DNA of 46,920 nucleotides from an uncultured Burkholderiales bacterium (GTDB lineage: Bacteria; Pseudomonadota; Gammaproteobacteria; Burkholderiales; Thiobacillaceae): positions 1-46,920 of the forward strand of contig CALEDT010000036.1 in NCBI GenBank assembly GCA_937949525.1, given 5' to 3'. Below are positions 35,145 through 44,259 of this stretch, in pieces; the first letter of the stretch is position 1; each line of letters starts with the position of its first letter. A model generated the notes under the pieces. That model saw only the letters and a list, made by a program, of their open reading frames with translations, had not been told where the DNA came from and searched no databases. Made by a program: the position numbers and the translations under genes.

Positions 35145-36311
35145 CTACAGCGCGCCGCGCCGGTCACCGCCGCGGAAGCCGGGCAGCGGGCCAAGCCAGC
35201 CGCGCCCCAAAGCCATCGCCTTGAACAACTCTCCCATCTCATGCGGCTGCACCAGCTTCTGCACCGCGGCAGCGGCGCGCAGATAATCGAGACTGCCCGG
35301 CGTCCATTCAGCCAGGTCATCGAGCAAACCGGCGTCGAGCAGGAACTGCCCCTGGCTGGTGTAGCCCAGCAGGTCCATTCCCGCCGCCTCGCCAGCAGCC
35401 GCCACGGCGCTGAAATCGACATGCGTGGTGAGGTCGGTCAAGCCCGGCAGGAAAAACGGATCGTCGAGCGCATGGTGCCGGTAGTGCGCGCGCAGCGTGC
35501 CCATGGCGCGCTGCGGGTGATAGTACTCGGCGCGCGGAAAGCCATAGTCGAGCAGCAGCAGCACGCCGCGCGCGATGCGCGCGCCCAGGGTAGCCACCAG
35601 CGCCGGCGCGACCATGTTGATCTCGGACAGATACCAGGCGCCCGGCGGCGCAATGGCGTCGGCGGCGCTTCGCAATTCGCCGGCACGCAGCGGGCGCTCG
35701 TCCCACGCGAAACCACCGTCGCGGCACACCACGCCGCGTTCGAACGGCTCACCGTCACGCCAGACCAGCCCATGCGCGGGCAGTGCGTCGAGCACCTCGT
35801 TGGCGAGCACCACGCCGACGAAATCGTCGGGCAGCGCATCCAGCCAGCGCACGCGTGCCAGCAGCTCGGGCGCCTGCGTGGCGAACAGCGCCTGCTGGCG
35901 GGCGCGCAGGTCCGGGCTGGGCTCCAGGATCAGATAACTCACCGGCGAGTCACCCAGCGCTTGCAGCAGGTCGAGCGCCAACCGACCGCTGCCGGCACCC
36001 AGTTCGAGCACATCGCCGCCGACATGCGTCACCACCGTTCGCGCGAACCTCGCGAGCGTGGCGCCGAACAACGGCGTCAGCTCCGGCGCGGTGACGAAAT
36101 CGCCGGCAACGCCGAATTTGGCGGCGCCAGCGGCGTAGTAGCCCAACCCGGGCGCGTACAACGCCAGTTCCATGTAACGGGCGAAACTGATCCAGCCGCC
36201 GGCGGCGGCAATCTCGTCGGCAATGCGCGCGGCAACCCGGGCGCTGTGTGCGCGCGCGTCCGCGTCGGGCTCGGGCAGGCGGGGGGGAGCGGTTACGGGG
36301 CTCATCGGCAT
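35145..36311 (-). CDS. MidA/NDUFAF7-family SAM-dependent methyltransferase
   Basis: 388 residues of the COG1565 type. The mitochondrial member NDUFAF7 methylates an arginine of a complex I subunit. Bacterial roles are less clear. Characteristic stretches are ISFARYMELALYAPGLGYY, DFVTAPELTPLFGATLA, the SAM loop VLELGAGSGRLALDLL, and ANEVLDALPAHGLVW. An internal ATG two codons later is an alternative start. The gene is divergent from an FAD oxidoreductase, with only 17 bases between starts. Confidence 0.92.
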   Translation of the reverse strand: MPMSPVTAPPRLPEPDADARAHSARVAARIADEIAAAGGWISFARYMELALYAPGLGYYAAGAAKFGVAGDFVTAPELTPLFGATLARFARTVVTHVGGDVLELGAGSGRLALDLLQALGDSPVSYLILEPSPDLRARQQALFATQAPELLARVRWLDALPDDFVGVVLANEVLDALPAHGLVWRDGEPFERGVVCRDGGFAWDERPLRAGELRSAADAIAPPGAWYLSEINMVAPALVATLGARIARGVLLLLDYGFPRAEYYHPQRAMGTLRAHYRHHALDDPFFLPGLTDLTTHVDFSAVAAAGEAAGMDLLGYTSQGQFLLDAGLLDDLAEWTPGSLDYLRAAAAVQKLVQPHEMGELFKAMALGRGWLGPLPGFRGGDRRGAL

Positions 36312-36312
36312 G

Positions 36313-36321
36313 TGCTAATTT
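36313..36321 (+). promoter_or_regulatory. Extended -10 element for the FAD oxidoreductase gene
   Basis: TGCTAATTT fits an extended -10 (TGnTAnnnT). A start seven bases on would fall at the ATG (36329), suggesting a leaderless mRNA. TTACGG at 36293-36298, with a 17-base spacer, is a poor -35. No ribosome site is present. Confidence 0.45.
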
Positions 36322-36328
36322 GTGCGCC

Positions 36329-37315
36329 ATGATAAAGGACGCGCCCACCGTCGCCATCGTCGGCGCCGGCCCTGCCGGCATGTCGTGCGCCAATGCCTGC
36401 GTGAGCTTCGGCCTGGCGCCGGTGGTGATCGAGCGGGCCGACCACGTCGGCGGCGCGCAACGCGGCAATTTCCACGAAAACCTTTGGCTGTTGGGATCAC
36501 CCGGAGAAACCGGCGAGGCGCTGACCCGCCGCCTGGTGACGCACTATGGCCGCCTGCCGGTACCCACCCACGTCGGCACTACGGTCACGCGCATCACCGA
36601 GGACGATGCCGGCTTCGTGCTCGACCTGGCCCCCCCACCGGCGGACGGCACGCGCGTCACCGATGCCGACCAGGCCGCCGGCACCCATCGGCTGCATGCG
36701 CGTGCGTTGCTGCTCGCCACCGGCATGCGTCCGCGCGCCACCGCGCAACTGCGCGCGCTCGCGGCGCACAGCGAGCGGGTGCTGATCGGCGCGCTGTCCG
36801 ACGCCCTGCGCGAGCGCGTTCGCGATGCCGACGTGCTGATCCTGGGCGGCGGTGACAACGCCCTGGATCACGCCCTGTTCCTGGCCGAGCGCGGCTGTCG
36901 CGTGCGGGTCGCCACGCGCGCCGGCTTCTCCGCGCGCGCCGCGTTTCTCGCCGCCTGCGCCGCACGGGACGACATCGAACTGCGCCCGCACGCCGCGCCC
37001 ATCCGCCTCGAGGTCGAAGGCGAACGCATCCGCGCCGTCTGGGCCGATGGCACCGACGGCATGCACGACTGGCTGCTGGTGTTGTTCGGCTACCAACCCG
37101 ATACCGACATCCTCGACGCCTTCACCGGCGTACCGCGTCCGACCCTGGGCGCCGGCGGCCATGTGCGTGTCGATGCCTGGCAGCGCACCGACGTGCCCGG
37201 CATCTACGCCGCCGGCGACCTGACGGAAACACCCCAGCCCTCGGTGGCGGCCGCCATTGCGCAAGGGCTGGCGGCCGCGCGCGCGATGGAGCGCGACCTG
37301 CGGGCCGGCGCGTGA
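36329..37315 (+). CDS. FAD-dependent NAD(P)H oxidoreductase, thioredoxin reductase fold
   Basis: Two-dinucleotide-domain flavoenzyme of 328 residues. The FAD loop is VAIVGAGPAGMSCA near residue 10. A NAD(P)H loop lies at LILGGGDNALDHALFLAE (about 170-190). The C-terminal FAD motif is GIYAAGDLTETPQPS. The CxxC disulfide of true thioredoxin reductases is absent, so a ferredoxin/flavodoxin NADP reductase-like or another quinone or disulfide-independent role is more likely. The ATG at 36329 is preceded by an extended -10 at leaderless distance. The stop overlaps a GTG of the following frame, but I start Uma2 later. Confidence 0.88.
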   Translation: MIKDAPTVAIVGAGPAGMSCANACVSFGLAPVVIERADHVGGAQRGNFHENLWLLGSPGETGEALTRRLVTHYGRLPVPTHVGTTVTRITEDDAGFVLDLAPPPADGTRVTDADQAAGTHRLHARALLLATGMRPRATAQLRALAAHSERVLIGALSDALRERVRDADVLILGGGDNALDHALFLAERGCRVRVATRAGFSARAAFLAACAARDDIELRPHAAPIRLEVEGERIRAVWADGTDGMHDWLLVLFGYQPDTDILDAFTGVPRPTLGAGGHVRVDAWQRTDVPGIYAAGDLTETPQPSVAAAIAQGLAAARAMERDLRAGA

Positions 37316-37365
37316 ACGCCGCGCGCCAAGGCTATACTGGCGTCATCACATCGCGACGGAATCCC

Positions 37366-37950
37366 ATGGGCGCACCACAACCGCAGCCGTCATTCGGCAT
37401 CGATGACTTCCTGACCTGGGAGGCGGAACAGCACGAACGCCACGAGTACCTCGCCGGCGAGGTGTTCGCGATGACCGGCGCGCGCGATGCGCACAACACC
37501 ATTGCTGGCAACGTGTTCGCCTGTTTGCGCAATGGCCTGCGCGGCGGCCCCTGCCGCGTGTTCATCGCCGACATGAAGCTGCGTGTGGATGCCGCCGACG
37601 CGGTGTTCTATCCGGATGTGCTGGTCACCTGCGACACCCGCGACCGCGCCCCGGAGTCCGACATGGCCAAGCGTTATCCCAGCCTGATCGTCGAGGTGTT
37701 GTCATCGTCCACCGCCGCCTACGACCGCGGCCTCAAGTTCGAACTGTATCGCCGCCTCGACACCCTGCGCGAGTATCTGCTGATCGAACAGGATCGGCGC
37801 CATGTCGATCTGTTCCGGCGCGAGGCCGACGGCCGCTGGCTGCTGCAATCCGTCGGCCCGGACGGCAGCATCGACCTGGACAGCGTCGCCACCCACATCG
37901 ACCTGCAGACGATCTACGAAGACGTGGATTTCTCCGCCGCGTCCGCCTGA
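37366..37950 (+). CDS. Uma2-family (DUF820) putative restriction-like nuclease
   Basis: 194 residues with the PD-(D/E)xK-like Uma2 fold. The N-terminal FGIDDFLTWEAEQHERHEYL and VFAMTGARDAHNTIAGNV are typical. Catalytic-type residues are seen as Asp in FYPDVLVTCD, Glu in LIVEVLSSST and a Lys two turns on in RGLKFELYRR. Function is unknown; a nuclease role is assumed from fold. GTG 37312 is an alternative start in overlap with the preceding gene. I prefer ATG 37366, with a modest ACGGA upstream and TATACT at 37333-37338. The 3' end overlaps the convergent epimerase gene by 37 bases. Confidence 0.82.
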   Translation: MGAPQPQPSFGIDDFLTWEAEQHERHEYLAGEVFAMTGARDAHNTIAGNVFACLRNGLRGGPCRVFIADMKLRVDAADAVFYPDVLVTCDTRDRAPESDMAKRYPSLIVEVLSSSTAAYDRGLKFELYRRLDTLREYLLIEQDRRHVDLFRREADGRWLLQSVGPDGSIDLDSVATHIDLQTIYEDVDFSAASA

Positions 37951-39785
37951 GGCTCAGCACGGTATTCCGGCAGCCAGGCGCGGATACGCGCGCGTACCTC
38001 GTCGTCGTCCGCCGCATCGGTGCGCGCGATCCAGTCGAGGAACTCGTCCACCACCCGCCCATCGGCGGCACGCGCGCGCGCCACGCGCAACTTGGGATGA
38101 GGCGTCGGCAGCGTCGATTCGCTGTCCGCCAGCAACTCCTCGTAGAGCTTCTCGCCCGGCCGCAGGCCGGTGAACTCGATGCGGATCTCCTCCTCGCGCT
38201 TGCCGGAAAGCCGGATCATCAGCCGCGCCAGATCGACGATGCGCACCGGCTCCCCCATGTCCAGCACGAAGATTTCCCCGCCCTGCCCCATCAACCCCGC
38301 CTGCAACACCAGTTGTGCCGCCTCGGGGATGGACATGAAATAGCGCGTGATCTCCGGATGGGTCACCGTGACCGGCCCCCCCGCCTCGATCTGCGCGCGG
38401 AACTTGGGAATCACGCTGCCGGAGGAACCCAGCACGTTGCCGAAGCGCACCGAGATGAACTGCGTGTGCGCCCCCGCCTCCCCCGCCTGCGCCTGCGCCT
38501 GCAACACCTGGCAGACCATTTCCGCCATGCGCTTGGACGCACCCATGACATTGGTGGGATTCACCGCCTTGTCGGTCGACACCATGACGAACTTCTCCAC
38601 CCCCGCGATGCGCGCCGCGCTGGCCAGCACCCAGGTGCCCAGGACGTTGTTGCGCAACGCCTGCAGGGCGTTTTCCTCCATCAGCGGCACGTGCTTGTAG
38701 GCGGCGGCGTGGTAGATCACGGCCGGCCGGTACCTGGACAGCACCTCCTCGACGCGGCGGGCATCCTGCACGCCACCGACCAGACGGACGATGCGCTGAC
38801 CGGGAAAATCGCGCTGGAACTCCTGCTCGAGACGGTATAGCGCAAACTCGCTCTGCTCGAACAGCAGCAGCAGCGAGGGCTTGAACTGCGCAATCTGCCG
38901 GCACAACTCCGAGCCGATGGACCCGCCCGCGCCGGTCACCATGACCACGCGCCGGCCCAGGCTTTCACTCAGCCCCGCACCGTCCAACCGCACCGGGTCG
39001 CGCCCGAGCAGGTCATCGAGTTCGATGGGCCGCAGTGCGGCGACCTGCACCCGCCCCTGCATCAGATCCTCCATGGACGGCACGGTCAGCAGGTTGAGGC
39101 CAAGGCCGGCGCATTCGTCCGCCAGCCGCGCGCGAACCGCGTGTGGCGCCGAAGGCAGCGCCAGGATCACGTCGCGCACCGACAACTGCTCCGCCAGCCG
39201 AGCGATGTCGCGCGTCGTGCCGAGCACCGGGATGCCCTGGATCAGGCGCCCCTGCTTGCCGGGTTCGTCGTCCAGCACGCCGACCGGCTGGTAGCCCGAA
39301 GGCGTGCGGTGCAGCTCGCGCAACAGGAAGTCCGCTGCCGAACCCGCACCCAGCACCAGCACCGGCCGGGTTTCCGCCAGCAATCCGGCCAACCGATGGT
39401 CCTTCCAGGCGCGATAGGCAAAGCGGCTGCCCCCCATCATCAGCACCAGCAGCAGCGGATCGAGCAACAGCACCGAACGCGGTACCACCGCCTCCACCCG
39501 GAACAGCACCAGGATCAGCGGCGTGGCCACCGCGGCGATGCCCACCGCCTTGAGGATGCGCTGCAGGTCCGGCAGGCTGGCGAAGCGCCAGATGCCCCGA
39601 TATAGCCCGAAGTACCAGAACAAACCGGCCTGCAACGGCAGCACCCAGAGCAACGTCGACAACGCCGCGGCCAAATACTCCCCCGGCAAGGCCAGATTGA
39701 AGCGCAGCCAGTACGCGCCCAGCCAAGCCGCGGCCGAAGCGGCGACATCGTGCAGCATGACCAGCAGGGACCGGTTAATCGGCAA
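37914..39785 (-). CDS. Membrane nucleotide-sugar 4,6-dehydratase/epimerase (WbpM/CapD-type)
   Basis: 623 residues. Four N-terminal transmembrane helices (about 10-120) precede a first Rossmann domain (LGAGSAADF, 145-153). The catalytic SDR domain follows, with TGAGGSIGSEL at 284-294 and the STDKAVNPTNVMGASKR motif. As with PglF and WbpM, it would convert UDP-GlcNAc to the 4-keto-6-deoxy intermediate used for bacillosamine or QuiNAc-type sugars. PglE/PglD-like enzymes in the cassette to the right would fit with that product. The start lies 11 bases inside the PNPT gene, and the 3' end overlaps the convergent Uma2 gene. Confidence 0.93.
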   Translation of the reverse strand: MPINRSLLVMLHDVAASAAAWLGAYWLRFNLALPGEYLAAALSTLLWVLPLQAGLFWYFGLYRGIWRFASLPDLQRILKAVGIAAVATPLILVLFRVEAVVPRSVLLLDPLLLVLMMGGSRFAYRAWKDHRLAGLLAETRPVLVLGAGSAADFLLRELHRTPSGYQPVGVLDDEPGKQGRLIQGIPVLGTTRDIARLAEQLSVRDVILALPSAPHAVRARLADECAGLGLNLLTVPSMEDLMQGRVQVAALRPIELDDLLGRDPVRLDGAGLSESLGRRVVMVTGAGGSIGSELCRQIAQFKPSLLLLFEQSEFALYRLEQEFQRDFPGQRIVRLVGGVQDARRVEEVLSRYRPAVIYHAAAYKHVPLMEENALQALRNNVLGTWVLASAARIAGVEKFVMVSTDKAVNPTNVMGASKRMAEMVCQVLQAQAQAGEAGAHTQFISVRFGNVLGSSGSVIPKFRAQIEAGGPVTVTHPEITRYFMSIPEAAQLVLQAGLMGQGGEIFVLDMGEPVRIVDLARLMIRLSGKREEEIRIEFTGLRPGEKLYEELLADSESTLPTPHPKLRVARARAADGRVVDEFLDWIARTDAADDDEVRARIRAWLPEYRAEPQADAAEKSTSS

Positions 39786-40734
39786 GATCGGACTCCTTCA
39801 CCCGACTGTCGATGGCCACCGTCAAGGCCAGATACCCGACCGCGACCGCCGCCAGGACGCCCCAGCGCCAGTCCGGCCACAGCGTCACGGCAAACGCGGC
39901 CGCGCCAGCACACGTCATCAACGCATACGCGGCGTACGCCAGGCGACGATGGCTCCAGCCGCCGCGCACCAGACGCTGGTAATAGTGCGTGCGATGGGCC
40001 CGCCAGATGCGTTCGCCACGCCGCAGGCGCGCCAACAGCGTGACGCTGGCATCGACGATGAACGGCGAGAACGCCAGCAGCGGCACGCTCCAGTGCCAGA
40101 CCTGCTGCAGGACACCCACGATGGCCAACGTCGCCGCGAGGAATCCCAGCGGGATGGACCCGGAATCACCCATGAACAGACGCGCCGGCGGAAAGTTGAA
40201 ACGCAGGAAGGCCAACGCCGCCAGCGCGACGGCAGCGCAATGGGCACCGAGCAACACCGCCTCGGCCATCCACGCAAGCAGCGCCAGCGTACCGAAGCCG
40301 ATCACCGCCATGCCGCCCGCGAGGCCGTCCGCGCCATCCATGAAGTTGTACAGATTGGTCATCCACACCACCGCCAGGACGGCGCCGAGCAGCGGCCAAC
40401 CGTCCAGCCCCAGGAACAGCAGGCATGCCGTCGCGACCGCCACGTGGGCCACCATACGCAGGCCGACCGGCAGGCCGCGCACGTCGTCCAGCAGGGACAG
40501 CGCGGCCAGAGCCAGGGCGGCCAGCATGACCGGGGCGAGAGCCGCGTCGGCGAGGATCGCCGTAGCCACTGCCACCCCGGCCATGATGCCCACACCGCCG
40601 ATGCGCGGCTTGGGCGCGACGTGCAGCGAACGTTCGTTGGGATGGTCCATGGGCAACAGCCGCTCCCGGCGCAACAACGCGGCCAGGGTCAACCAGCACA
40701 AACAGAAGGCGCAGGCGACGGCCAGTGCGGTCAT
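39775..40734 (-). CDS. Polyprenyl-phosphate sugar-1-phosphate transferase (WecA/WbpL-type)
   Basis: Polytopic initiating enzyme that loads a HexNAc-1-phosphate or related sugar on undecaprenyl phosphate. About 319 residues with some nine or ten hydrophobic helices. The Mg-binding loop has NLYNFMDGADGLAGG, and FMGDSGSIPLGFLAA is a second hallmark of the PNPT family. HPNERSLHVAPKPRIGG is the first cytoplasmic loop. I chose the ATG at 40734 because it overlaps the upstream stop (ATGA). This is the first of two different initiating transferases in the locus. Confidence 0.93.
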   Translation of the reverse strand: MTALAVACAFCLCWLTLAALLRRERLLPMDHPNERSLHVAPKPRIGGVGIMAGVAVATAILADAALAPVMLAALALAALSLLDDVRGLPVGLRMVAHVAVATACLLFLGLDGWPLLGAVLAVVWMTNLYNFMDGADGLAGGMAVIGFGTLALLAWMAEAVLLGAHCAAVALAALAFLRFNFPPARLFMGDSGSIPLGFLAATLAIVGVLQQVWHWSVPLLAFSPFIVDASVTLLARLRRGERIWRAHRTHYYQRLVRGGWSHRRLAYAAYALMTCAGAAAFAVTLWPDWRWGVLAAVAVGYLALTVAIDSRVKESDLAD

Positions 40735-41654
40735 GGCAGCTCGGCGCAGGTGGCAGCCAGCCCTTGCGCCAGCGTGTACGGCGGGCGCCACCCCAGTCGC
40801 GCGCGGATCAGCGAGGCATCCACCCACAACGACCCGGTCAGGCGCGCCACGGCGGCACGTCGGCCGACCAATGCCCCGGCCAGTGACAACACTCCCGGCG
40901 GCACGGCCAGCAGACGCGCCGGCCGATGCATCGCCTGCGCGATGGCCCGCACCAGATCCGGGGTGGAAACGGCGACACCGTCGTCGATCAGGAAAGTCTG
41001 CCCGGCAGCGTCAGGATGTTCCAGGCACAGCGCGATCGCATCGACGAAGTTATCCAGGTAGAGCAGGCTGCGGCGATTGTCGATGGCGCCCAGCGGCAAC
41101 GGCCAGCCACGCGCCACCAGGCGCAGCAGGGCGAGAAAATTCGCCTTGACGCCCGGACCATAGACCAGCGGCGGGCGCAACACGACGACCTCCAACCCGG
41201 TTTCGCCGGCGATGCGCCACAAGCCCTGTTCCGCCTCCCACTTGGAAATGGCATAGGCGTCTTGCGGTGCGGGTATATCGGCCTCGCGATACGGCGCGTC
41301 GCCTCCCTCGCCATTGACCTTGATGCTGCTGACGAACACGAAGCGGCGCACGCCCAGGCCGGCTGCCTGGCGCGCCAGATTCAACGTACCCTCGGTATTG
41401 GTGGCGCGATAGCGTGCGGCCGCATCCGGACCGTCTTGCATCCGGTGCACCCGGGCGGCGAGATGAACCACCGCCTCGCATCCGGTCAGGGCCGCGCGCC
41501 AATCGGTGCCAGCGTCGATGTCGCCGACCACCACGCCGTCGCCTGATCCCTCTGCGCGCCGCAACGCACGCACCGGCCCGTGCCCGCGGCTCACGAGCCG
41601 GGGACACAGCGCCGAGCCGACGAAACCGGTGGCACCCGTCACCAGCACCCTCAT
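40731..41654 (-). CDS. NAD-dependent sugar epimerase/dehydratase (SDR)
   Basis: 307 residues of the extended SDR type. The NAD loop is LVTGATGFVGSALCPRL near the N-terminus. VVHLAARVH, FVSSIKVNGE and the catalytic YAISKWEAE (YxxxK) follow, and VYGPGVKANFLALLRLV shapes the sugar pocket. It is close in style to GalE/WbpV-like 4-epimerases or 4-reductases of O-antigen loci. It does not look like RmlD. It overlaps both neighbours by four bases, so it is in one operon. Exact substrate is not clear. Confidence 0.88.
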   Translation of the reverse strand: MRVLVTGATGFVGSALCPRLVSRGHGPVRALRRAEGSGDGVVVGDIDAGTDWRAALTGCEAVVHLAARVHRMQDGPDAAARYRATNTEGTLNLARQAAGLGVRRFVFVSSIKVNGEGGDAPYREADIPAPQDAYAISKWEAEQGLWRIAGETGLEVVVLRPPLVYGPGVKANFLALLRLVARGWPLPLGAIDNRRSLLYLDNFVDAIALCLEHPDAAGQTFLIDDGVAVSTPDLVRAIAQAMHRPARLLAVPPGVLSLAGALVGRRAAVARLTGSLWVDASLIRARLGWRPPYTLAQGLAATCAELP

Positions 41655-42757
41655 GATGTCAGCGCTCCGTAGACCGCCAGCGTCTCGGCGATGACGATCT
41701 CCTGCGCGAACTCGGCCTCCGCGCGTTGCCGGGAGCGCGCACCCATGCGGCGGCGCAGCTCGGCGTCGGTGATGAGTCGACGCAGGGCGGCTGCCAGCGC
41801 CGTAGCATCACGCACCGGCACCAGCAGACCGTTGTCACCGTCACACACCACTTCGCGACATCCCGGCGCATCCGTCGCAACGATGGGCAGCCCGGTTGCC
41901 GCCGCCTCCAGCAGCGCCTTGGGCAAGCCTTCCCGGTAGGAGGGCAGACAAGCGACGTGCGCCAGCCGCCATACCGCAGGCATGTCATCGCGCCGTCCCC
42001 ACCACTCCACGCCATCACGCCCGTCCCAGGCAAGCAAGTCGGACTCCGTCAACGTGGCCGGATTGGCGGGATCGGGATCGCCCACCAACACAAAGCGCGC
42101 CTCGATACCCTGTGCCGCCAACCGCCGCGCCGCCATGACGAATTCGACCACCCCCTTGTCGCGCAACATCCGGGCAACCAGCATCACGCACGCCGGCCCC
42201 GCTGCCGGGTCGCCGGGCCGGAAGGCTTGCACATCCACCCCGGAACCGCGAATCAGGCGCAGGCACCGGTCACGCACGCCGGCGCGTTGCAGCATGGCCT
42301 GGTCCTCCGGGTTCTGCACGATGGTGATGCCACGCGAGCGATCGAGCAGCAACGCCAACGCGCGCCCGAGGAACGGCCTGGCCAGACGCGCCCAGCCATG
42401 TGCGGCGGTGAACAACCAGCCCAGGCCGGCGACCGCGTTGACCACCGCGCGGGTGCCCGCCAGCATGGCCGCGATGCTGCCGTAAACCACCGGCTTCAAA
42501 GCCACGTGATGGACGATATCGGGACGGACACGCCGATACAGGCGCCAAAGACTGAAGATTTCGGATAGCGGGTTGCCGCCGCGTCTGGACAGTTCCAGCG
42601 GGACGAGATCCAGTCCGGCGGCACGGATCGGTTCACTATGGCGATCGATACGGGTGGCCACGGTCACCTCGTAGCCCGCAGCGCGCGCCGCCACCGCCAG
42701 CGGCAAACGATGCGACACGAAATACCAGTCCTCGGTGACGACGAACAGCAGCCTCAT
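41651..42757 (-). CDS. GT4-family glycosyltransferase (asnB-adjacent, resident copy)
   Basis: GT-B enzyme of about 368 residues. It begins LLFVVTEDWYFVSHRLPLAV and has KPVVYGSIAAMLAG, a nucleotide-site [20 protein letters not shown] and SYREGLPKALLEAAATGLPI (EX7E). It resembles PglA/WbpH-type transferases. The ATG at 42757 overlaps the stop of an asnB remnant (ATGA), which shows the gene once followed a complete asnB. The 56-codon in-frame extension upstream is that remnant read in another frame, so I rejected it. It is related to the GT4 at 45497-46612 by domain style. Confidence 0.92.
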   Translation of the reverse strand: MRLLFVVTEDWYFVSHRLPLAVAARAAGYEVTVATRIDRHSEPIRAAGLDLVPLELSRRGGNPLSEIFSLWRLYRRVRPDIVHHVALKPVVYGSIAAMLAGTRAVVNAVAGLGWLFTAAHGWARLARPFLGRALALLLDRSRGITIVQNPEDQAMLQRAGVRDRCLRLIRGSGVDVQAFRPGDPAAGPACVMLVARMLRDKGVVEFVMAARRLAAQGIEARFVLVGDPDPANPATLTESDLLAWDGRDGVEWWGRRDDMPAVWRLAHVACLPSYREGLPKALLEAAATGLPIVATDAPGCREVVCDGDNGLLVPVRDATALAAALRRLITDAELRRRMGARSRQRAEAEFAQEIVIAETLAVYGALTS

Positions 42758-42851
42758 CGCGTCGCATCCAGCCACGCCTGCCACATCAACACGCCCCACA
42801 GGTGATACTGCCAGTTGCGTTGGCCCGAAAGGTGCTCCTGCCAGCGCCGGC
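42754..42851 (-). pseudogene. 3' remnant of asnB (asparagine synthase-like)
   Basis: Reading from 42851, the minus strand encodes [18 protein letters not shown] and ends in LMWQAWLDATR, then TGA. This aligns with the tail of the asnB gene at 46605-46920. Similarity stops abruptly at 42851. An in-frame TAA lies five codons upstream of the conserved RW, and no start exists. The TGA overlaps the ATG of the next glycosyltransferase. It is therefore a dead 3' fragment left at a recombination junction. The next 171 bases (42852-43022) contain no gene. Confidence 0.88.
42767..42851. repeat. Direct repeat, copy 1 (asnB 3' end)
   Basis: 85 bases that match 46627-46711 with four mismatches (about 95 percent) in the same orientation, offset by 3860 bases. 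It forms the left border of the lower-GC cassette. Confidence 0.92.
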
Positions 42852-43022
42852 CGTCGTTTTATGCGCGAGGGCAGAAGGATGGTGCTCCTTCCAGGCACGC
42901 AGATGGGATATTCATATCGAAACATAAAAACAATAGGCTTCTAGTCAAGTGACACTGACTGTCGAGATATCGTGGGCGACAATCAGCGCAACACGCCAAC
43001 TCACCTTCGTCAACCCCATTTT

Positions 43023-44255
43023 TCACCGTATCAAGGCTACCTGCATGATCTTCCTAATGGCGGTGACGATATCACGCATGTCCGCATCGCTAAGGGTCGG
43101 ATGGACAGGAAAGGCAAGGCTTGTTTCAGCCAAGGCATGAGCCATGGGCAAAGGTTGGGGTGGTGCCAAGCCAGCATCCATAAAGGCCTTTTCGCGATAG
43201 ATCTCACCACAGCTTCCCACGAAACAGGGTACCCCTTCAGCATTGATAGCTTCGATAATGCGATCCCTTGTCCAGCCTGGGTTCAGATATTCGGGCTTGA
43301 CGAAGACGTAGTAACGGTAGCGTGCATGGCCGATATGGGTGGGCACAGGGGTAATCCGCAAGCCGGGCACGTCGGCAATCGCTGACTCCAGGATCATGGC
43401 ATTGCGCTGTCTTATCGCCAGCCATGTAGGCAGTTTGGGCAACTGCCTGCGACCAATCACCGCTTGAATCTCGGTCATGCGCCAGTTGGTGCCGAACGAT
43501 GTATGCAGCCAGCGGAAACCCAATGGGTGATCGCGGCAGTGGACGGCATCCCAATCTTTGCCATGATCCTTATAGGACCAAGCCCGTTTCCACGCTGCCT
43601 TATCCCGAAGAAGTAACATACCACCTTCGCCACCCGTGCTGATGATCTTGTCTTGGCAAAAAGAAAAAGCCGCCGCGTCACCAAAGCTGCCCACAGGCCT
43701 TCCCTTATAGGTAGCACCATGTGCCTGGGCACAATCCTCGATTAGTTTCAGGCCCTGAGCCTGAACCAGATCCAGAATGGGGTTCATCTCACAAGACCAA
43801 CCCGCCAGATGTACGACAATGATTGCCCGCGTGCGGGGTGAGAGAACGGCTTCGATGCTACTGGCCGTGATGTTCTGACTAACGGGATCGACGTCAGCCA
43901 GGACAGGACGCGCGCCACGTGCAACGATACAACTTGCAGATGCAATGAAAGTTCGCGGGCTAGTGATTACCTCATCGCCGGGACCAATACCCAAGGCATA
44001 AAGAGCAAGCTCCAATGCTACGGTGCCGTTCATTAGTGCAATCGCATAAGGCATACCGCAGTATTCGGCAAACTCACCCTCGAATTTTCGGCACTCTTCA
44101 CCGGTCCAGTAGTTGACTTTCCCGGATGACAGCACAGTGGAGGCTGCCTCGATCTCGTCCGTTTCGTAACGAGGCCAAGGCGGGAAAGGCGTTTGGCGAA
44201 CCGGCACCCCTCCTTCGATGGCCAGGACTTCGAAAAGATCTTTCTTGGGATTCAT
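43023..44255 (-). CDS. DegT/DnrJ/EryC1/StrS-family sugar aminotransferase
   Basis: PLP enzyme that should aminate a keto-sugar nucleotide. The catalytic lysine is K203 in FSFCQDKIISTGGEGG. VNYWTGEECRKFE, ALMNGTVALELALYAL and IEDCAQAHGATYKG are family marks. About 410 residues. I chose the ATG at 44255; the in-frame extension to 44366 is shadow sequence from the neighbouring acyltransferase. It lies four bases after that gene. With the 4,6-dehydratase at 37914 it could make a UDP-4-amino-6-deoxy-HexNAc, as PglE does. The substrate is inferred. Confidence 0.93.
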   Translation of the reverse strand: MNPKKDLFEVLAIEGGVPVRQTPFPPWPRYETDEIEAASTVLSSGKVNYWTGEECRKFEGEFAEYCGMPYAIALMNGTVALELALYALGIGPGDEVITSPRTFIASASCIVARGARPVLADVDPVSQNITASSIEAVLSPRTRAIIVVHLAGWSCEMNPILDLVQAQGLKLIEDCAQAHGATYKGRPVGSFGDAAAFSFCQDKIISTGGEGGMLLLRDKAAWKRAWSYKDHGKDWDAVHCRDHPLGFRWLHTSFGTNWRMTEIQAVIGRRQLPKLPTWLAIRQRNAMILESAIADVPGLRITPVPTHIGHARYRYYVFVKPEYLNPGWTRDRIIEAINAEGVPCFVGSCGEIYREKAFMDAGLAPPQPLPMAHALAETSLAFPVHPTLSDADMRDIVTAIRKIMQVALIR

Positions 44256-44259
44256 GACG

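Noticed and set aside
36329-37315. Call as thioredoxin reductase (trxB)
   Set aside because: FAD and NAD(P)H motifs fit, but the redox CxxC is missing.
40731-41654. Possible rfbD to complete dTDP-rhamnose synthesis
   Set aside because: GalE/WbpV-like SDR sequence with extended sugar pocket, unlike RmlD, and far from rfbBAC.
42758-42925. N-terminal extension of the glycosyltransferase at 41651-42757
   Set aside because: It runs through the asnB remnant in a different frame and lacks GT similarity.
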